Shown: positions 9,305 through 19,186 of the stretch, piece by piece | How the letters are laid out: every line of letters begins with the position of its first letter | How positions within the stretch are numbered: position 1 is the first letter of the stretch | Assembly (NCBI GenBank): GCA_008931825.1 | Contig: QXVZ01004729.1 | Location: forward strand, 1-23,356 | Reading direction: 5' to 3' | Origin: Phallusia fumigata | Taxonomy: Eukaryota; Chordata; Ascidiacea; Phlebobranchia; Ascidiidae | DNA: 23,356 nucleotides | Program-made: the position numbers and the translations under genes | The notes under the pieces: generated by a model | Databases searched by the model: none | Told to the model about the DNA's origin: nothing | What the model saw: the letters and a program-made list of their open reading frames with translations, nothing else

Positions 9305-10494
9305 CTTTCATAACAAGGACGACAAGACACAGACAGCAGGTGACGGAGCTTCTTTTCTCGCCCCCAGGCGTTTTCGCTTCTCGCCCGCTTGATTGCGAGA
9401 GGGAGCTTTTTGAGGAGATGACCCCCGCTGCCTGTACACACACACACAAAATAAAAAATAAATTATTACTACAAGTCTTGGGAAAGTGGGCAGTCTGCTC
9501 AAGGATTCAACATACCGTTTACACAACCCAGAAGGTCCACGCTCCTCGTCGCATGTAGAAGCTCTAAAGAATAATTTATTTACTTTTAAAACATAAGTAA
9601 ACATACCGCTCGACACCGGTGACGACAGCTTCTGATAATTGGCGTTCTGGGTGGACGGTGGAGGCGCTGATGGGTAAGGATAGGATGGACATCGCGGTCC
9701 TCGAGTGCTGGGCCAGGTTCGTTCTTGAGCGCAACTCCTTCGGATAGGACAGGAGGTGGGAGAGTAGGAGAGGTGACCTCATTTGACTCGGTTGCAGGCT
9801 CGGGGTGATGTAACCCACCGGCGCTTCAGGGCCTATCCCCATGACATCGAGATAAACCTTCAAATCCAAGGTAGCTTCTTCATCATCTTCGTCGTTGTTC
9901 TTGGCGTCATTGCGTGCGCTAATGAGACCGTTCTCGTCCTGATCCTCCTTGGACACCTCAGGAGGTTGGAAAGGCGCGGATGGCATCACCTTAACCTCGG
10001 CTGAAGACTCGCCTGAAGCGCCAGCTGCGTGGTCGGTGGGGATTTCATTCTCAAGGGGAACTCTTCACGTAGCACAGGTGGTGGGAGAGTAGGAGAGGTG
10101 ACTCCATTTGACTCGGTTGCAGCCTCGGGTTTGACGTAACCCACCAGCGCTTCGGGGGCTATCCCCACGACATCGAGATAAACCTTTAAGGTAAGGTAGC
10201 TTCATCTTCGTCGTTGTTCTTGGCGTCATCGCGAGCGTTCTCGGGGTTACGTTCTCGGGTGCCTCGGCTGAAGACTCAGCTGCGGGGTCGCCGGGGATTC
10301 CATGCTCGAGCGGAACTCCTTCGCGTGGCACAGGAGGTGGGAGAATAGGAGCGGTGATGATTACCTCATTACTCTCGGCTGCAGGTTAGGGGGGCCGATC
10401 CCCATGACATTGAGATAAGTCATCAAATCCTAGGTGGCTTCCTCATCATCGGCGTTGGCCTCGCGTGCAACACTGGCCTTGGCTACTTCTCTCT
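9305..10494 (-). CDS. Multi-exon gene of tandem acidic/Pro-rich repeats, function unknown, partly decayed
   Basis: Three candidate exons on the minus strand. Exon a runs 10494-9607, with acceptor tttattacag before 10494 and donor GTATGT (9601-9606). Exon b runs 9561-9516 (acceptor tttagag, donor GTATGT). Exon c runs 9431-9305; its acceptor is a GT-rich tract ending tacag, its donor GTAAGT. Phases agree across a to b to c. The joins give a Pro/Ser-rich end to exon a, then STCDEERGPSGLC, then a basic stretch with GEKRKRLGARK that could be a nuclear localisation signal. Exon a holds three copies of a coding unit typified by DDEEATLDLKVYLDVMGIGP. The right-most unit has TAG where the others have TTG, frames shift between units, and exon c has TGA one codon before its end. 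So it may be a pseudogene. Family not recognised. Confidence 0.45.
9690..10480. repeat. Three-unit tandem repeat in coding sequence
   Basis: The element tatccccatgacatcgagat recurs at 9834, 10160 and 10397 (the last with changes), giving spacings of 326 and 237 bases. The neighbouring element caggaggtgggagagtagga recurs in step. The middle-to-right spacing is shorter because of internal deletion. The array is clearly more GC-rich than its flanks. Confidence 0.8.
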
Positions 10495-10565
10495 CTGTAA
10501 TAAATCGATTAAGTTAAATTAATAAAAACAAGCAACCTACCTCACATGACAATGGTTCGACTCCA

Positions 10566-10787
10566 GCCATGTGATAAACAATTTGTTTGATTTCTTTCAT
10601 TGTTTCTGCACAAGTCTTTTGCCCGCTTCTCTTCAGCGTATCCTTTCCGCTTCTTGTATCCTGCCACTTTCAATCCCCCTTTGATAAAAAAATGTTAGTG
10701 GAGTTGGTAGCACATTTTTTTACCAAATAAACAGATTCATTAATATTGGCAAATGACATGCAACATAACACAGTTATACTATATCTA
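10566..10787. repeat. Repeat A, copy A3, partial
   Basis: About 222 bases matching the middle of A1 and A2 (gccatgtgataaacaatttg to acagttatactatatcta). It then passes abruptly into repeat B sequence at about 10789, so the stretch of A that carries the block V tail in A2 is missing. This junction is a deletion or recombination point within SGNH copy S3. Confidence 0.8.
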
Positions 10788-10788
10788 A

Positions 10789-11471
10789 AGTAATTGTGTC
10801 GGTTCAAGGTCACGATTTACTGAAAGTGTCGGGGGTTGACACTGGTGGTTGAGCTCGCAAAAAAAAACGGCCAGTCCGTCATCGGAAAGGTGAACCTTAT
10901 CGTACCACAGTTCGGGCGAGTCTTGAACAACAAGGTCCAAAAACTTGGCTCCTCATTGAGTCGTAACTCTCCGAATCGCCAAGTTTATTTCGAAAATGAT
11001 GCCATCTTCGCCATGCCAATCCTGTGGTAGTATTCCACAGCAGAATACCTGTATTTACGGAAAGGATAAAGAACAAATAGCGCCAGGTACATCAGGACAC
11101 GAGAAACAAATTTAGCTTTAAAACTACCAATGTTAAAAGTATCTTAAATAATATTTAAATTTTCGGTTAGTATCGTTCGAATTTTTGGAAATAGTATTGT
11201 TAACCCTGTGAATTGTATTAAGCTAGAGGTGTTCATCTATTTATCTGAACGGCAAAAATATGACGTTTAAAATCTTTATGGCCAACCAATGATGCTGGGC
11301 TCTTACCTTCCACTCTTCACGTGGTATGTTACTCGTTCCAGGCGGCAAAACCACAACTTCAACACGTGAAAGTGAAGGACGATTCTGCAGCTCCGTGATT
11401 CCATGCTTAATTGCATTACCAGGGATCGTAACAGCTGCAAAATCATAGGCGAAATTTTAGGATGGTTTTAT
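10789..11471 (-). pseudogene. SGNH-hydrolase-like gene, copy S3
   Basis: In minus sense an exon near 11471-11300 reads DFAAVTIPG and then block III as GTSN instead of GTNN. An in-frame TAA lies just upstream of DFAAV, where S1 has CAA. The segment containing the S1 donor is deleted. The next exon starts at 11048 (acceptor tacag) with VFCCGILPQDW in the same frame as S1. It continues IFEINLAIRRVTTQ, a TGA (10953-10955), then GAKFLDLVVQDSPELWYD and KVHLSDDGL. Here the block V pair is intact, with Asp at 10899-10901 and His at 10890-10892. The frame is lost soon after. It is flanked downstream by repeat A3. The lesions differ from those of S1 and S2, so the copies decayed independently. Confidence 0.65.
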
Positions 11472-11646
11472 CATTTATTTATTTGCAACAAGGTACGTAG
11501 TACGTACAACTCGATTAATCTATTACCACCCTCCTAGCGTTTTAAGCACAGCCATTAGAAAAAACGTGTCCAACAATGTCAGTAACCTTCTCTTTTAAAG
11601 TTTTAAACGTACGAACAGGAAATAAGGTCTAATTAACGTATTACTG

Positions 11647-11699
11647 CCTGTAACGCAGTCCCTTTGGGAAGTGGCCAGTTTCTTAAACTGCGTTACAGG
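11647..11699. repeat. Perfect 13-bp inverted repeat with 27-nt loop
   Basis: cctgtaacgcagt (11647-11659) and its exact reverse complement actgcgttacagg (11687-11699). The outer flanking bases could add one G-T pair. The role is unknown; it could be a mobile-element end or a transcribed hairpin. Confidence 0.7.
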
Positions 11700-11792
11700 T
11701 CACCTCTGCTTCTCCAGTAATTACCGCATAGATCCGTTTGGACTACCAACAGCACAACCTCAGAACGAAATGCTTTTAATTGGCAAGTTCGA

Positions 11793-12290
11793 ATGACAAC
11801 TCAACGAACTTTGTGGAACAGACAGTACGTCTTTACGCACAGGCAATGCAGTTTTTTAACTGTGAGACAACGGCCCACAGAGGTAACTCGTATCAGTGGC
11901 AATGCTGTGATAAATATAAAACACGTCACACATAAACCGACATGGTGTCACAGTACGTCAATAAACACTCACCGGGAATATGCAGTTACAATCGACACAA
12001 ATGTGCTCTTCACGGGCGATCCTCTGTCACAATACTGCAATACTGTGTACAATAAAATCGGCCACATACTGCGGGAGGCACAGATAAAAAAGACTTACCA
12101 CGATAGCAATGCACAGTATCAAGATGATCGCCAATGGATTTTCAGTTACTCAATATTATGTTACAATTCGCCACTATCATTTACAGCTGCAAGAGATTTA
12201 CACACCGCATTAGTTCACACAATAAAGAATATTACCTTACAAATTCTAATTGCTAACCAAACAATAAACACAGCAGCAAACAAATTCTAA
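11793..12290 (+). CDS. Hypothetical 165-codon open reading frame
   Basis: This is the longest uninterrupted plus-strand frame away from the repeated modules. It starts at an ATG and ends with TAA. The product is polar, rich in Thr, Asn, Ile and His, with no signal peptide, membrane segment or motif I recognise (for example LLFTGDP-type motifs are absent; it has NVLFTGDPLSQYC). The strand is A/C-rich here, which lowers the frequency of TGA and TAG and could keep a frame open by chance. It lies just left of the putative divergent promoter, whose leftward transcript would run on the opposite strand. Probably not a real gene. Confidence 0.2.
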   Translation: MTTQRTLWNRQYVFTHRQCSFLTVRQRPTEVTRISGNAVINIKHVTHKPTWCHSTSINTHREYAVTIDTNVLFTGDPLSQYCNTVYNKIGHILREAQIKKTYHDSNAQYQDDRQWIFSYSILCYNSPLSFTAARDLHTALVHTIKNITLQILIANQTINTAANKF

Positions 12291-12338
12291 CACAAGAAAC
12301 CCTCGAAATGACTACAAAACTAGATCACGCTACAGTTC

Positions 12339-12680
12339 GCGCATGCGCAGACCTGACGTAACAGTAAAGCGATTGTGCAATGCGCAATGAAGCGTGTGAC
12401 CTAAAGTTGCACAAATAGCAGAAAAGAGCGCATAGAAATTCTTACACTGCCAATACTTTTCTAATCCTGGGACCGAATCACGCCGATCACAACCGCTTGA
12501 CATCGCGATGCTTGAGCGTCCTAAGTCAGCGAAGCGTAAACCCAGACAGAAAAAAGGAAGCTCTGCACGGTTGGACGCGCACACAACGAGGAGTGTAGAC
12601 TGGCCGTTCAGTGCAGTTGTGAAGTGTAGAAATATATTGTGGTGCTTAAGTTACAGCGAGTGTAGTATGCAATAAAGTGC
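12339..12680. promoter_or_regulatory. Candidate divergent promoter with NRF1-type palindrome
   Basis: A perfect GCGCATGCGC palindrome lies at 12339-12348, the consensus for NRF1-type factors. It is followed by a stretch with many CpG dinucleotides up to about 12580. To the left the plus strand is A/C-rich (12181-12240: A23 T16 G7 C14 by hand count), and to the right mostly T/G-rich. A Kozak-like ATG (gcaATGG) follows at 12682. That this is a promoter is inference. Confidence 0.35.
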
Positions 12681-12681
12681 A

Positions 12682-12713
12682 ATGGGTACTCTTGAACAGC
12701 TTAACAGGGCATG
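12682..12713 (+). CDS. Candidate first coding exon (MGTLEQLNRA...)
   Basis: The ATG has G at -3 and at +4. It opens MGTLEQLNRA and reaches a GTAGGT donor at 12714 in phase 2, with an in-frame TAG directly behind the donor. It lies just downstream of the CpG-containing region. The peptide is reminiscent of the conserved M-x-T-L-E-x-L start of huntingtin proteins, but eleven residues are too few for an assignment. No further exon of that family was recognised in the next 8.6 kb. The alternative is a chance short frame or an upstream ORF. Confidence 0.25.
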
Positions 12714-12749
12714 GTAGGTAAAGGGCTTCAGCCACGCAGGATAGTTTTC

Positions 12750-15700
12750 GCTGTTATTTCTACACACGTTAATGTTTGGTTAGACGATGAGCTGTTGAAG
12801 TACTGTTACAATTACGCTTAAAATTAACTAAACCCTTTCAATCAATCCTATAAAAAACTGAAAGAGTGCTTCGATCCAACCGATGTAATCTGATGAAAGG
12901 CAGTTTGTACATGAGCAGACGTATGTCAGATCTGCTAAACCGCGATGTTTGCACGAATGCCAGGCGAAGTTCCAGTTGGATAAAGTTTTCCTGGAAAAAC
13001 TAGTAACTTTCTTACACTTAACGCACAAATGAATTACTGTCACCGCGTTGTTGTGTTGTTGCAATCGCTGGTGAAGTGAGATCGTCAAGTTTAAAGGCAG
13101 AACAGGTTTGAGGGATAAACTTTTAGAAACAGCCATTTTGTTCATTTGTGCTGATTTTAAAACTGTTTAAAGCACACATAGTTTAAAGTGCGTTATGTTG
13201 GCGAGTGACGGAACTTCATTGGTAACATTATGTTTTACGCGAGTGAAAAAAACGTTAGGGCGACGGCTCCAAGAGCGCATTAACTATGTTATTCATTTTT
13301 TGTTCATCAAAGCTTCCAATAGTTGCTAGTCAAGCAAATACTAAGTACTGGCACTTAGCTTGGGAGAACTAATGTCTTACCTTTCCTTAAAAAAAAAACC
13401 AATAAATTTTTTACCAATCTGTCGGTCGAAGAAAAAAGGGCCCCAAAAGTACAAATACATACCTGGTATGGAAGCCCTGTACGTTTGTGCGCTTTGAATG
13501 CACCACACCTCTCACTTACACCACATAGTATGCGGTAAGGTATTATCACAATAAGCTGACAAATGCGGTTACAGTTTGTTGCTTTATCTTTGAAATAAAC
13601 TCGCTTTACGCATTTTGCAGATAAACGCAGCCGTGGATAAATGCTCCATATTGAATCCGAGTTCTCACGTATCGGTACTGTGCGTTAGACATATGCTGTG
13701 GAGATTAAAAAAACCTAAAAAATTCTCAGACACTTACAGTGAGAGATATTAGCGTTGGAAGATACATGCACTTACTATAGCGAACGCCCCCTACAAATGC
13801 TGTAAGGACTTTCCCGCGTAGTTAATATGTAAAACGTCAACACGTCACTTCTGCAGTCAGCTTGACCTGGACTTCCCTGCGCTTATGCGCTTGATTAAGG
13901 GAAGTGGTTTGAGACTGTAGTTTGGAACTAATTGCAAGCACAGCGGTACATTATACCAGTGTTGAAATGTGTATTTAGGCACGTAATTTACAGTTTTAAA
14001 GAGCTATTTAATGTTGGCAACATAGTTTGCAAAACGTAGGAAATGTTTAATTTCATTATTCCAAAACGAATTACAGTCTGATTTGAGTGTGCTGTAAGCT
14101 TCAGTTCTATTGGAGTTTATCCGAAACTGTAAGCGTCTGCATTACGCACCCTTAGTTCAGGACGATTTCGGCAAGTGCCAAGTATAACTTACAAAGATTT
14201 GTTTTACCTCGAACAACATTTTCTACTAAGCTATCGCAATGAAAACATAAACCGTACACAAGACGTGAAATGCTGCGAATACAACATACCTGAATCTGAC
14301 CTAGCAGAACTGATTACATGCTGGATGGCAAAACTTTGTTTCAAGTTGGCAAACAAATTTGTCTCGTCTTAATTGACCAATATAGCTTTGCCTTGTCTCG
14401 CCACTAAACAGAAGTCAACCGGGCTGCTGACGGCAGTCAATCACGCGTTCTTTCGTCCAGGAAGTAATTCAGTTACTCGCTGTATATCATAGCCTGTTTG
14501 AGCTTGATTATATTGCTTATGACGATAATGTTGCATACAACACCCTATTTCAAACAGCTAACTTAATAAGCAACGGGAACAAATGTACCGCTGTGAAAGT
14601 AATTAACAAGCGGCGAGTTTGCTTCTCTGTTTAAATTTCGTCAAACCAATGAAACATTTTATTGAGCTAGTTGCTTCGCGTGGTCCTAATAAACAAATAT
14701 GTAATCACGTGCTTTATTGCGTTTGTCCCGGTTATAGCTTTCGTTGGCGTCCCATCGGAACTTAACTACTTGTTCTGTTTTGACGAGTCAAACGTGTGCT
14801 CAACATTTCTCATCCGATTAAGATCTACATCGCTAGATTATCAACTACAGCGTTAACTGATGACTTTATTAAAATGAAGCATTATGTTGAAGGTAAAATA
14901 AAACAGTGTAGCGCGTTTGTTGTGCTCTTGTTAGTCTGCAGTTCTGATTAAGGACTTGAATGTCAACTTATCAACGATTTGAAACCGAGAATGTAGACCG
15001 AAAAATAAAACAGATACAACCAGCGGGCTGATGATATCAAACATCGCACTTTTTGCTCTTGTTCTTTAAACGTTGCGTTTTATTTCAGTACATCAGTGCT
15101 ACGCAAACGATTTTCACTGACATCACACTTTTAAACTTTCAAAATTGGGCGGCACACCTCAATCTGGTCTTTTTACGCCGAGCAGCCTTTCGAAGATTAT
15201 AACTTCTACTGTGACGTACTAAATGCAACATGAATGCACAGCGGGTAGCCTAAATAGAATTTGGGCTAGCGAATTGCCCAATTGTTATAACGTCATAAGA
15301 GTGAAATGTTTTCATGTTTTCTAAAATGTTATCACCGCGTCACACGAGCATCCTCTCTCGACACACTGGCGTCACACCGGTTGCAGAACACTGCAGTGAA
15401 TCAATGTGGTAAATAGTAAATAAAGTTTCCTCCGGGATTTTCAGATCAACCACCATGGAGGTAACGTTAAAATTGAAACAAACGTCTTGGCATAAAACGG
15501 ATCTTTGCCTAATCTGGATAAATTAGTCGGTCCATCGAATCCCGAAAAAAATGAGTTTACTGGTGGATGCGTTTCTAGTCCAACCTATCACTGATGATGA
15601 CATAAGCTATTGCCCAAACGTTTGATTAATTAAGCACGTCGCCTTTATCTCGCAACACCTGTAACCTAACACAGTGGCAGTCGGTAGCTTTGGTGGCCGA

Positions 15701-17540
15701 GCGCTCAACGACTTTCGTGCAAATATCCCATTTTTACGCTACTTTCGTAGGGAACGGGCATGGATTAACAGAGCTTGTATGCTAGTATTGCGACACCGTG
15801 GAAATAATTTTGCTGTTGCCACCCGCGAAACAAATGCCTATCACAATGGGAATGGTGAGACGGGTTTACATTTGCAATGGTGATGGTTTTTATGCCAACT
15901 CTGCTTCCAAACCGGTTTTGCCACTGCCTCGCATTCGAGATGGTCGTACAATGGAGCTTGGCGCTTGTCCCATGCATAGTTTTGCGCGGTAAAATAAGTT
16001 TGATTATTGTAGAGCCAACTTTTGACAGGTAAATTGCACGATGTTTGCCGTAAACGACTTCTCCAACGACCTTGTTCGTGCAACAATTTCTTGCACGCCC
16101 GAAATTTTCCAGTAAAAACTGTTTTCTTAACGCTCCAATCGGAAAATAAGCTTAACTTTTTTAACTCTAAAGGATATGGTACACTGCGTTTGGCGTACCG
16201 TAACAATTTATCGCCGTGCGTGAAACGACTTTAAAGGCCACTTCACCTGTCCCTTGTGACATCTTGCGGGAATTTTGTTTCTATGATGACAAGATTCCTA
16301 AAACCGTAATGCAACTATCCTGAATTGAGTATGTTTTAGTGTTCACTTCGACGTGGCTGTAGAACCAAGATACATATTAACCCGTGTTGTTGCACAAAAG
16401 CTAATTTATAATTTGTGTGCCCGCAACATTTCCTCCGCAAACTAAAGCTATTGATCCCATCCACCCACGGGTAAGCAACAAAGAAACGATCAGACATAAC
16501 AACCCATACATACGTCGTGGAGGGTTTTTGTCGAGAGTCCGACTGTAGTATAGTCCATTTCATGTTTGGGTTTTAAATTCTGTTTTGAAACAGGTAATAG
16601 GTTATTAAAGTTCGTGGTTGTTGTGTTTACTGCTATTAGTGCATAACTGTGTGTCATACGACGCTGTTGCGTTTTGCATCATAGACAGGACTGATCTTTT
16701 TAAAAAGCTGTAACTTCTTTGTTTGTCATCAATACACACACTAAATGTTCCATTTTGTAACGCTTTTGGTCAGCGGCGTAGTTGAATAAGCCAAGATACT
16801 TTTGCAAGTTTAATTCATTGGTGTAAAGAACGTTCGGATTTTTACACGTGTTATCACACGGTAATTTGTGATACCTTATTACAGTTCTGTTGCATCAGTT
16901 TTTATTTGATTTGTTTAAGCTGGTGACACCGATTGGGGCCGCGTGAGGTAATCGCGATAACCACTGGCTACTGACCAGTTAAATGTTATCGTAGCTATTA
17001 AAAAAATTACGTTAACTGACGAAACAGGCAAATTGTAGCGGTTTCTGGTGAGAATAGGTAGTTACTGAACACCCCCCTTAGCAAACGAATGCTCCTCGCT
17101 GATAGAGAACGCCATTCGTAGGCGATGTCTCACTGAACTTGCATTTGCTACATTACAACAGTGTTAAGAAGTTTAAACACTAAAATACACTAGTCATTGG
17201 GCCGATAAACTTCCCCATTAACAGTCTATCCCACCCTCAAGAGTGTATATTAGACACAGAACTTTTGTTACGTCACAGCAATTATCCTAAAAGCGTTTTG
17301 TGCTCGCTATCTTGCAACCTAAGCGGTTGGATGTGTACAGTCATTTTATTTATTGTCGGATATTTCACTGTTATCAGCAGTGTCATGATACGCCGCTGAA
17401 AAATGTCTTTTTATCAAATTGGGTCAGTTGCATCAAAAATTGTGCTGTGTGATTTTGATTCAAATTTTTTATCGTTACCCCACCTTGCGCTCCAATGAGT
17501 CTTAGTTGTAAGGGAGTAATTTCTAAAAATATTCAACAAT
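12750..17540. other. Long stretch without recognised gene
   Basis: No convincing exon was recognised on either strand. Sampled lines often carry more T than A and more G than C on the plus strand, as in rightward-transcribed introns. Open frames at 12828-13145 (minus, six Cys), 15674-15883 and 16022-16234 (plus) have no recognisable motif. No repeat module from the left part was seen here. Confidence 0.45.
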
Positions 17541-17564
17541 CAGTTCGTGAATTTCCCTCTACAG

Positions 17565-17735
17565 GCAGTTATGTGTAAAGTGGCTTGTGATATGTGCAAT
17601 CGGCGTGTCGAGACCAGGGAAAGTGATACACCAAGCGTCGGATTTTCGAAACGTGGGCGTGTAGACCTTTGTGCGTTGTTGAAAAAGAACCCTGCGACGT
17701 TACCCGGTGAATTCGTTAATACCGTCATAAAATAA
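17565..17735 (+). CDS. Candidate terminal exon (56 codons)
   Basis: A good acceptor (ttccctctacag) precedes a frame that reads MCKVACDMCNRRVETR, then RGRVDLCALLKKNPATLPGE, and stops at 17735. An AATAAA follows at 17754-17759. Acceptor, short frame, stop and poly(A) signal in close order suggest a 3' terminal exon. CDMC could be a zinc-knuckle pair, but nothing more is recognisable. The phase does not fit direct splicing from the exon at 12682, which would enter a different frame that stops at about 17664. A diverged copy of the first 60 bases lies at 18327-18388. Confidence 0.3.
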   Translation, partial: AVMCKVACDMCNRRVETRESDTPSVGFSKRGRVDLCALLKKNPATLPGEFVNTVIK

Positions 17736-17753
17736 TTGAAGTAAAACGTAACA

Positions 17754-17759
17754 AATAAA
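17754..17759 (+). terminator. AATAAA polyadenylation signal
   Basis: Lies 19 bases after the stop of the candidate terminal exon. AATAAA is common in AT-rich DNA, so it is only supporting evidence. Confidence 0.3.
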
Positions 17760-18147
17760 CATGCAGTAATTGTGGCCACCTGCAATAATTCCGCTTAAAA
17801 GTACAGATCTGGAAAACGTTTCACCTTTGGTTGGAAAGAAATTTTCATCAAAACAACTCGTAGCAATTAATGGGAGTATGGTTTAAAAGTTAGTTTGTAA
17901 ATAGTTTTCAACTGTGCCAACGTGCATTGATTTTAATTCAGGAATTGCAATATTAACCAGATCCATTTGGCATAAAGTTGCGCTGTTACATTTGTACGTT
18001 TTTTGTTGTTCATTTGGGGTACGGAAAGGACTGTGATGTATAGGGTCGTTCAAAATTTGTCCACACTACGTATTCCATTTGATAGCGTAGTGTTTTCAGT
18101 CAGCGGTATGTAGACTTTCTGTGTAAAAGTGTGACTAAAAAGTACCG

Positions 18148-18223
18148 ACAAGTTTTGTACGTGTGAACTATGAATCAGTTATTCNACAAGTTTTGTACGT
18201 GTGAAGTATGAATCAGTTATTTC
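18148..18223. repeat. Two-unit 38-bp direct tandem repeat with an ambiguous base at the join
   Basis: The unit acaagttttgtacgtgtgaa... is repeated at 18148 and 18186 with very few differences. Position 18185 is n, exactly at the junction. It may be a real duplication or an artefact of joining overlapping reads. Confidence 0.85.
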
Positions 18224-18326
18224 GGCTAACCAGGCTTGCAATGGTTGGCGTACAAAGGCAGTTTTGAGGGTTTACAAATTTAGACCCTCAATTATTTAAT
18301 CGCTATTGCTTAGAGCTCTTCTCCAT

Positions 18327-18388
18327 GCAGTCTACGGTAAAGTGCACTGATATGTGTAGCAGTGTGTCGAGACTAAACTATGTAAAAG
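18327..18388 (+). repeat. Diverged duplicate of the 17565 candidate-exon start
   Basis: gcagt...gtaaagtg...tgatatgtg...gtgtcgagac occurs in the same order and close spacing in both places, each time after a pyrimidine-rich acceptor-like tract (ttctccatgcag here). The reading frame is not kept, so this is a decayed copy or a non-coding repeat. Confidence 0.5.
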
Positions 18389-19131
18389 CGACGAAATGTT
18401 TTGTCACTCATGCAGTTGTGCGTTGTAATTGAAGGACCCAACCTTTGTCGTATGCAATCAGCAATTCTAGCTTAGTACCACTCTTTTTTTAGGGAGGGGG
18501 AGGGTACACAGATTTAAATGAGACAGATTAAATTGATGCCAAAAAATGTTTAACACATGACATATCCAAACGTTCCTAATACGTTTTTTTCCAAACGTAT
18601 ATTTAATGTTTGACGCAACTGCGTTTAGTCGAAATTTGTTTTTGTAGGATTTGTCGGGATATTAGTTCAATTCTTCTTTCTTGCTTGTCGTCATAGCCAT
18701 TGAACCATTTCACACTTGGTGGAATTCGAAAGGGGCTTTCAGACATAACAAACCCGTACTCGCGACGTCAAGAATTTAGTTTCACGAGAGTCGCACTGTA
18801 ATGAATCCCTGAGTTTGCTGAAATAACAGAAATATTAATCTGTAAGTGCTTTTCTGTATCAACGATGACGTACAATACTGATGTAAAGTCTATGTATGTA
18901 AAAAAAAATAATTCGTTAGAAACTTAGACATTGTGCTGTTGTTTTTAACCTAAAACTTCAAACAGCGCTTGTCGATCTGTAATGCTAGGTGCCAGAAAAT
19001 AATGCTGTGATAAGCTGGGCGCCGCTAAATTTTTAGCCGGGTAGCTCGCCGGGGAGTTCGGCAGCCCCAAGTCTGCGTCGGCTGTCACCTTTACGGTTTG
19101 TAGCGCTAAGTAGAGCTCAGGAAAATGTCTT

Positions 19132-19186
19132 GAATTACTTTCATTTTAGTTTTAAAATGAGCAGAATTACTTTCATTTTAGTTTTA
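19132..19186. repeat. Two-unit short direct repeat, period 32
   Basis: gaattactttcattttagtt plus three bases occurs at 19132-19154 and again at 19164-19186, separated by nine bases (aaatgagca). Confidence 0.85.

Noticed and set aside
10554-10564. GGTTCGACTCC, identical to a tRNA B-box pattern
   Set aside because: No A box or cloverleaf could be built from the upstream sequence.
12828-13145. 105-codon minus-strand frame with six Cys (CVKCKK and CSCTNC)
   Set aside because: No recognised zinc-binding family. Frames of this size occur by chance several times in the window, and it runs against the T/G skew of the strand.
15674-15883. 69-codon plus frame preceded by ggtggccgagcg, resembling a tRNA-Leu/Ser A box
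   Set aside because: It starts at GTG, not ATG, has no motif, and no matching B box follows at tRNA distance.
19015-19080. GC-rich patch with tagctcgccgggga and gttcggcagcccc, tRNA/SINE-like
   Set aside because: No proper B box or acceptor stem; it could be an old SINE head but cannot be supported.
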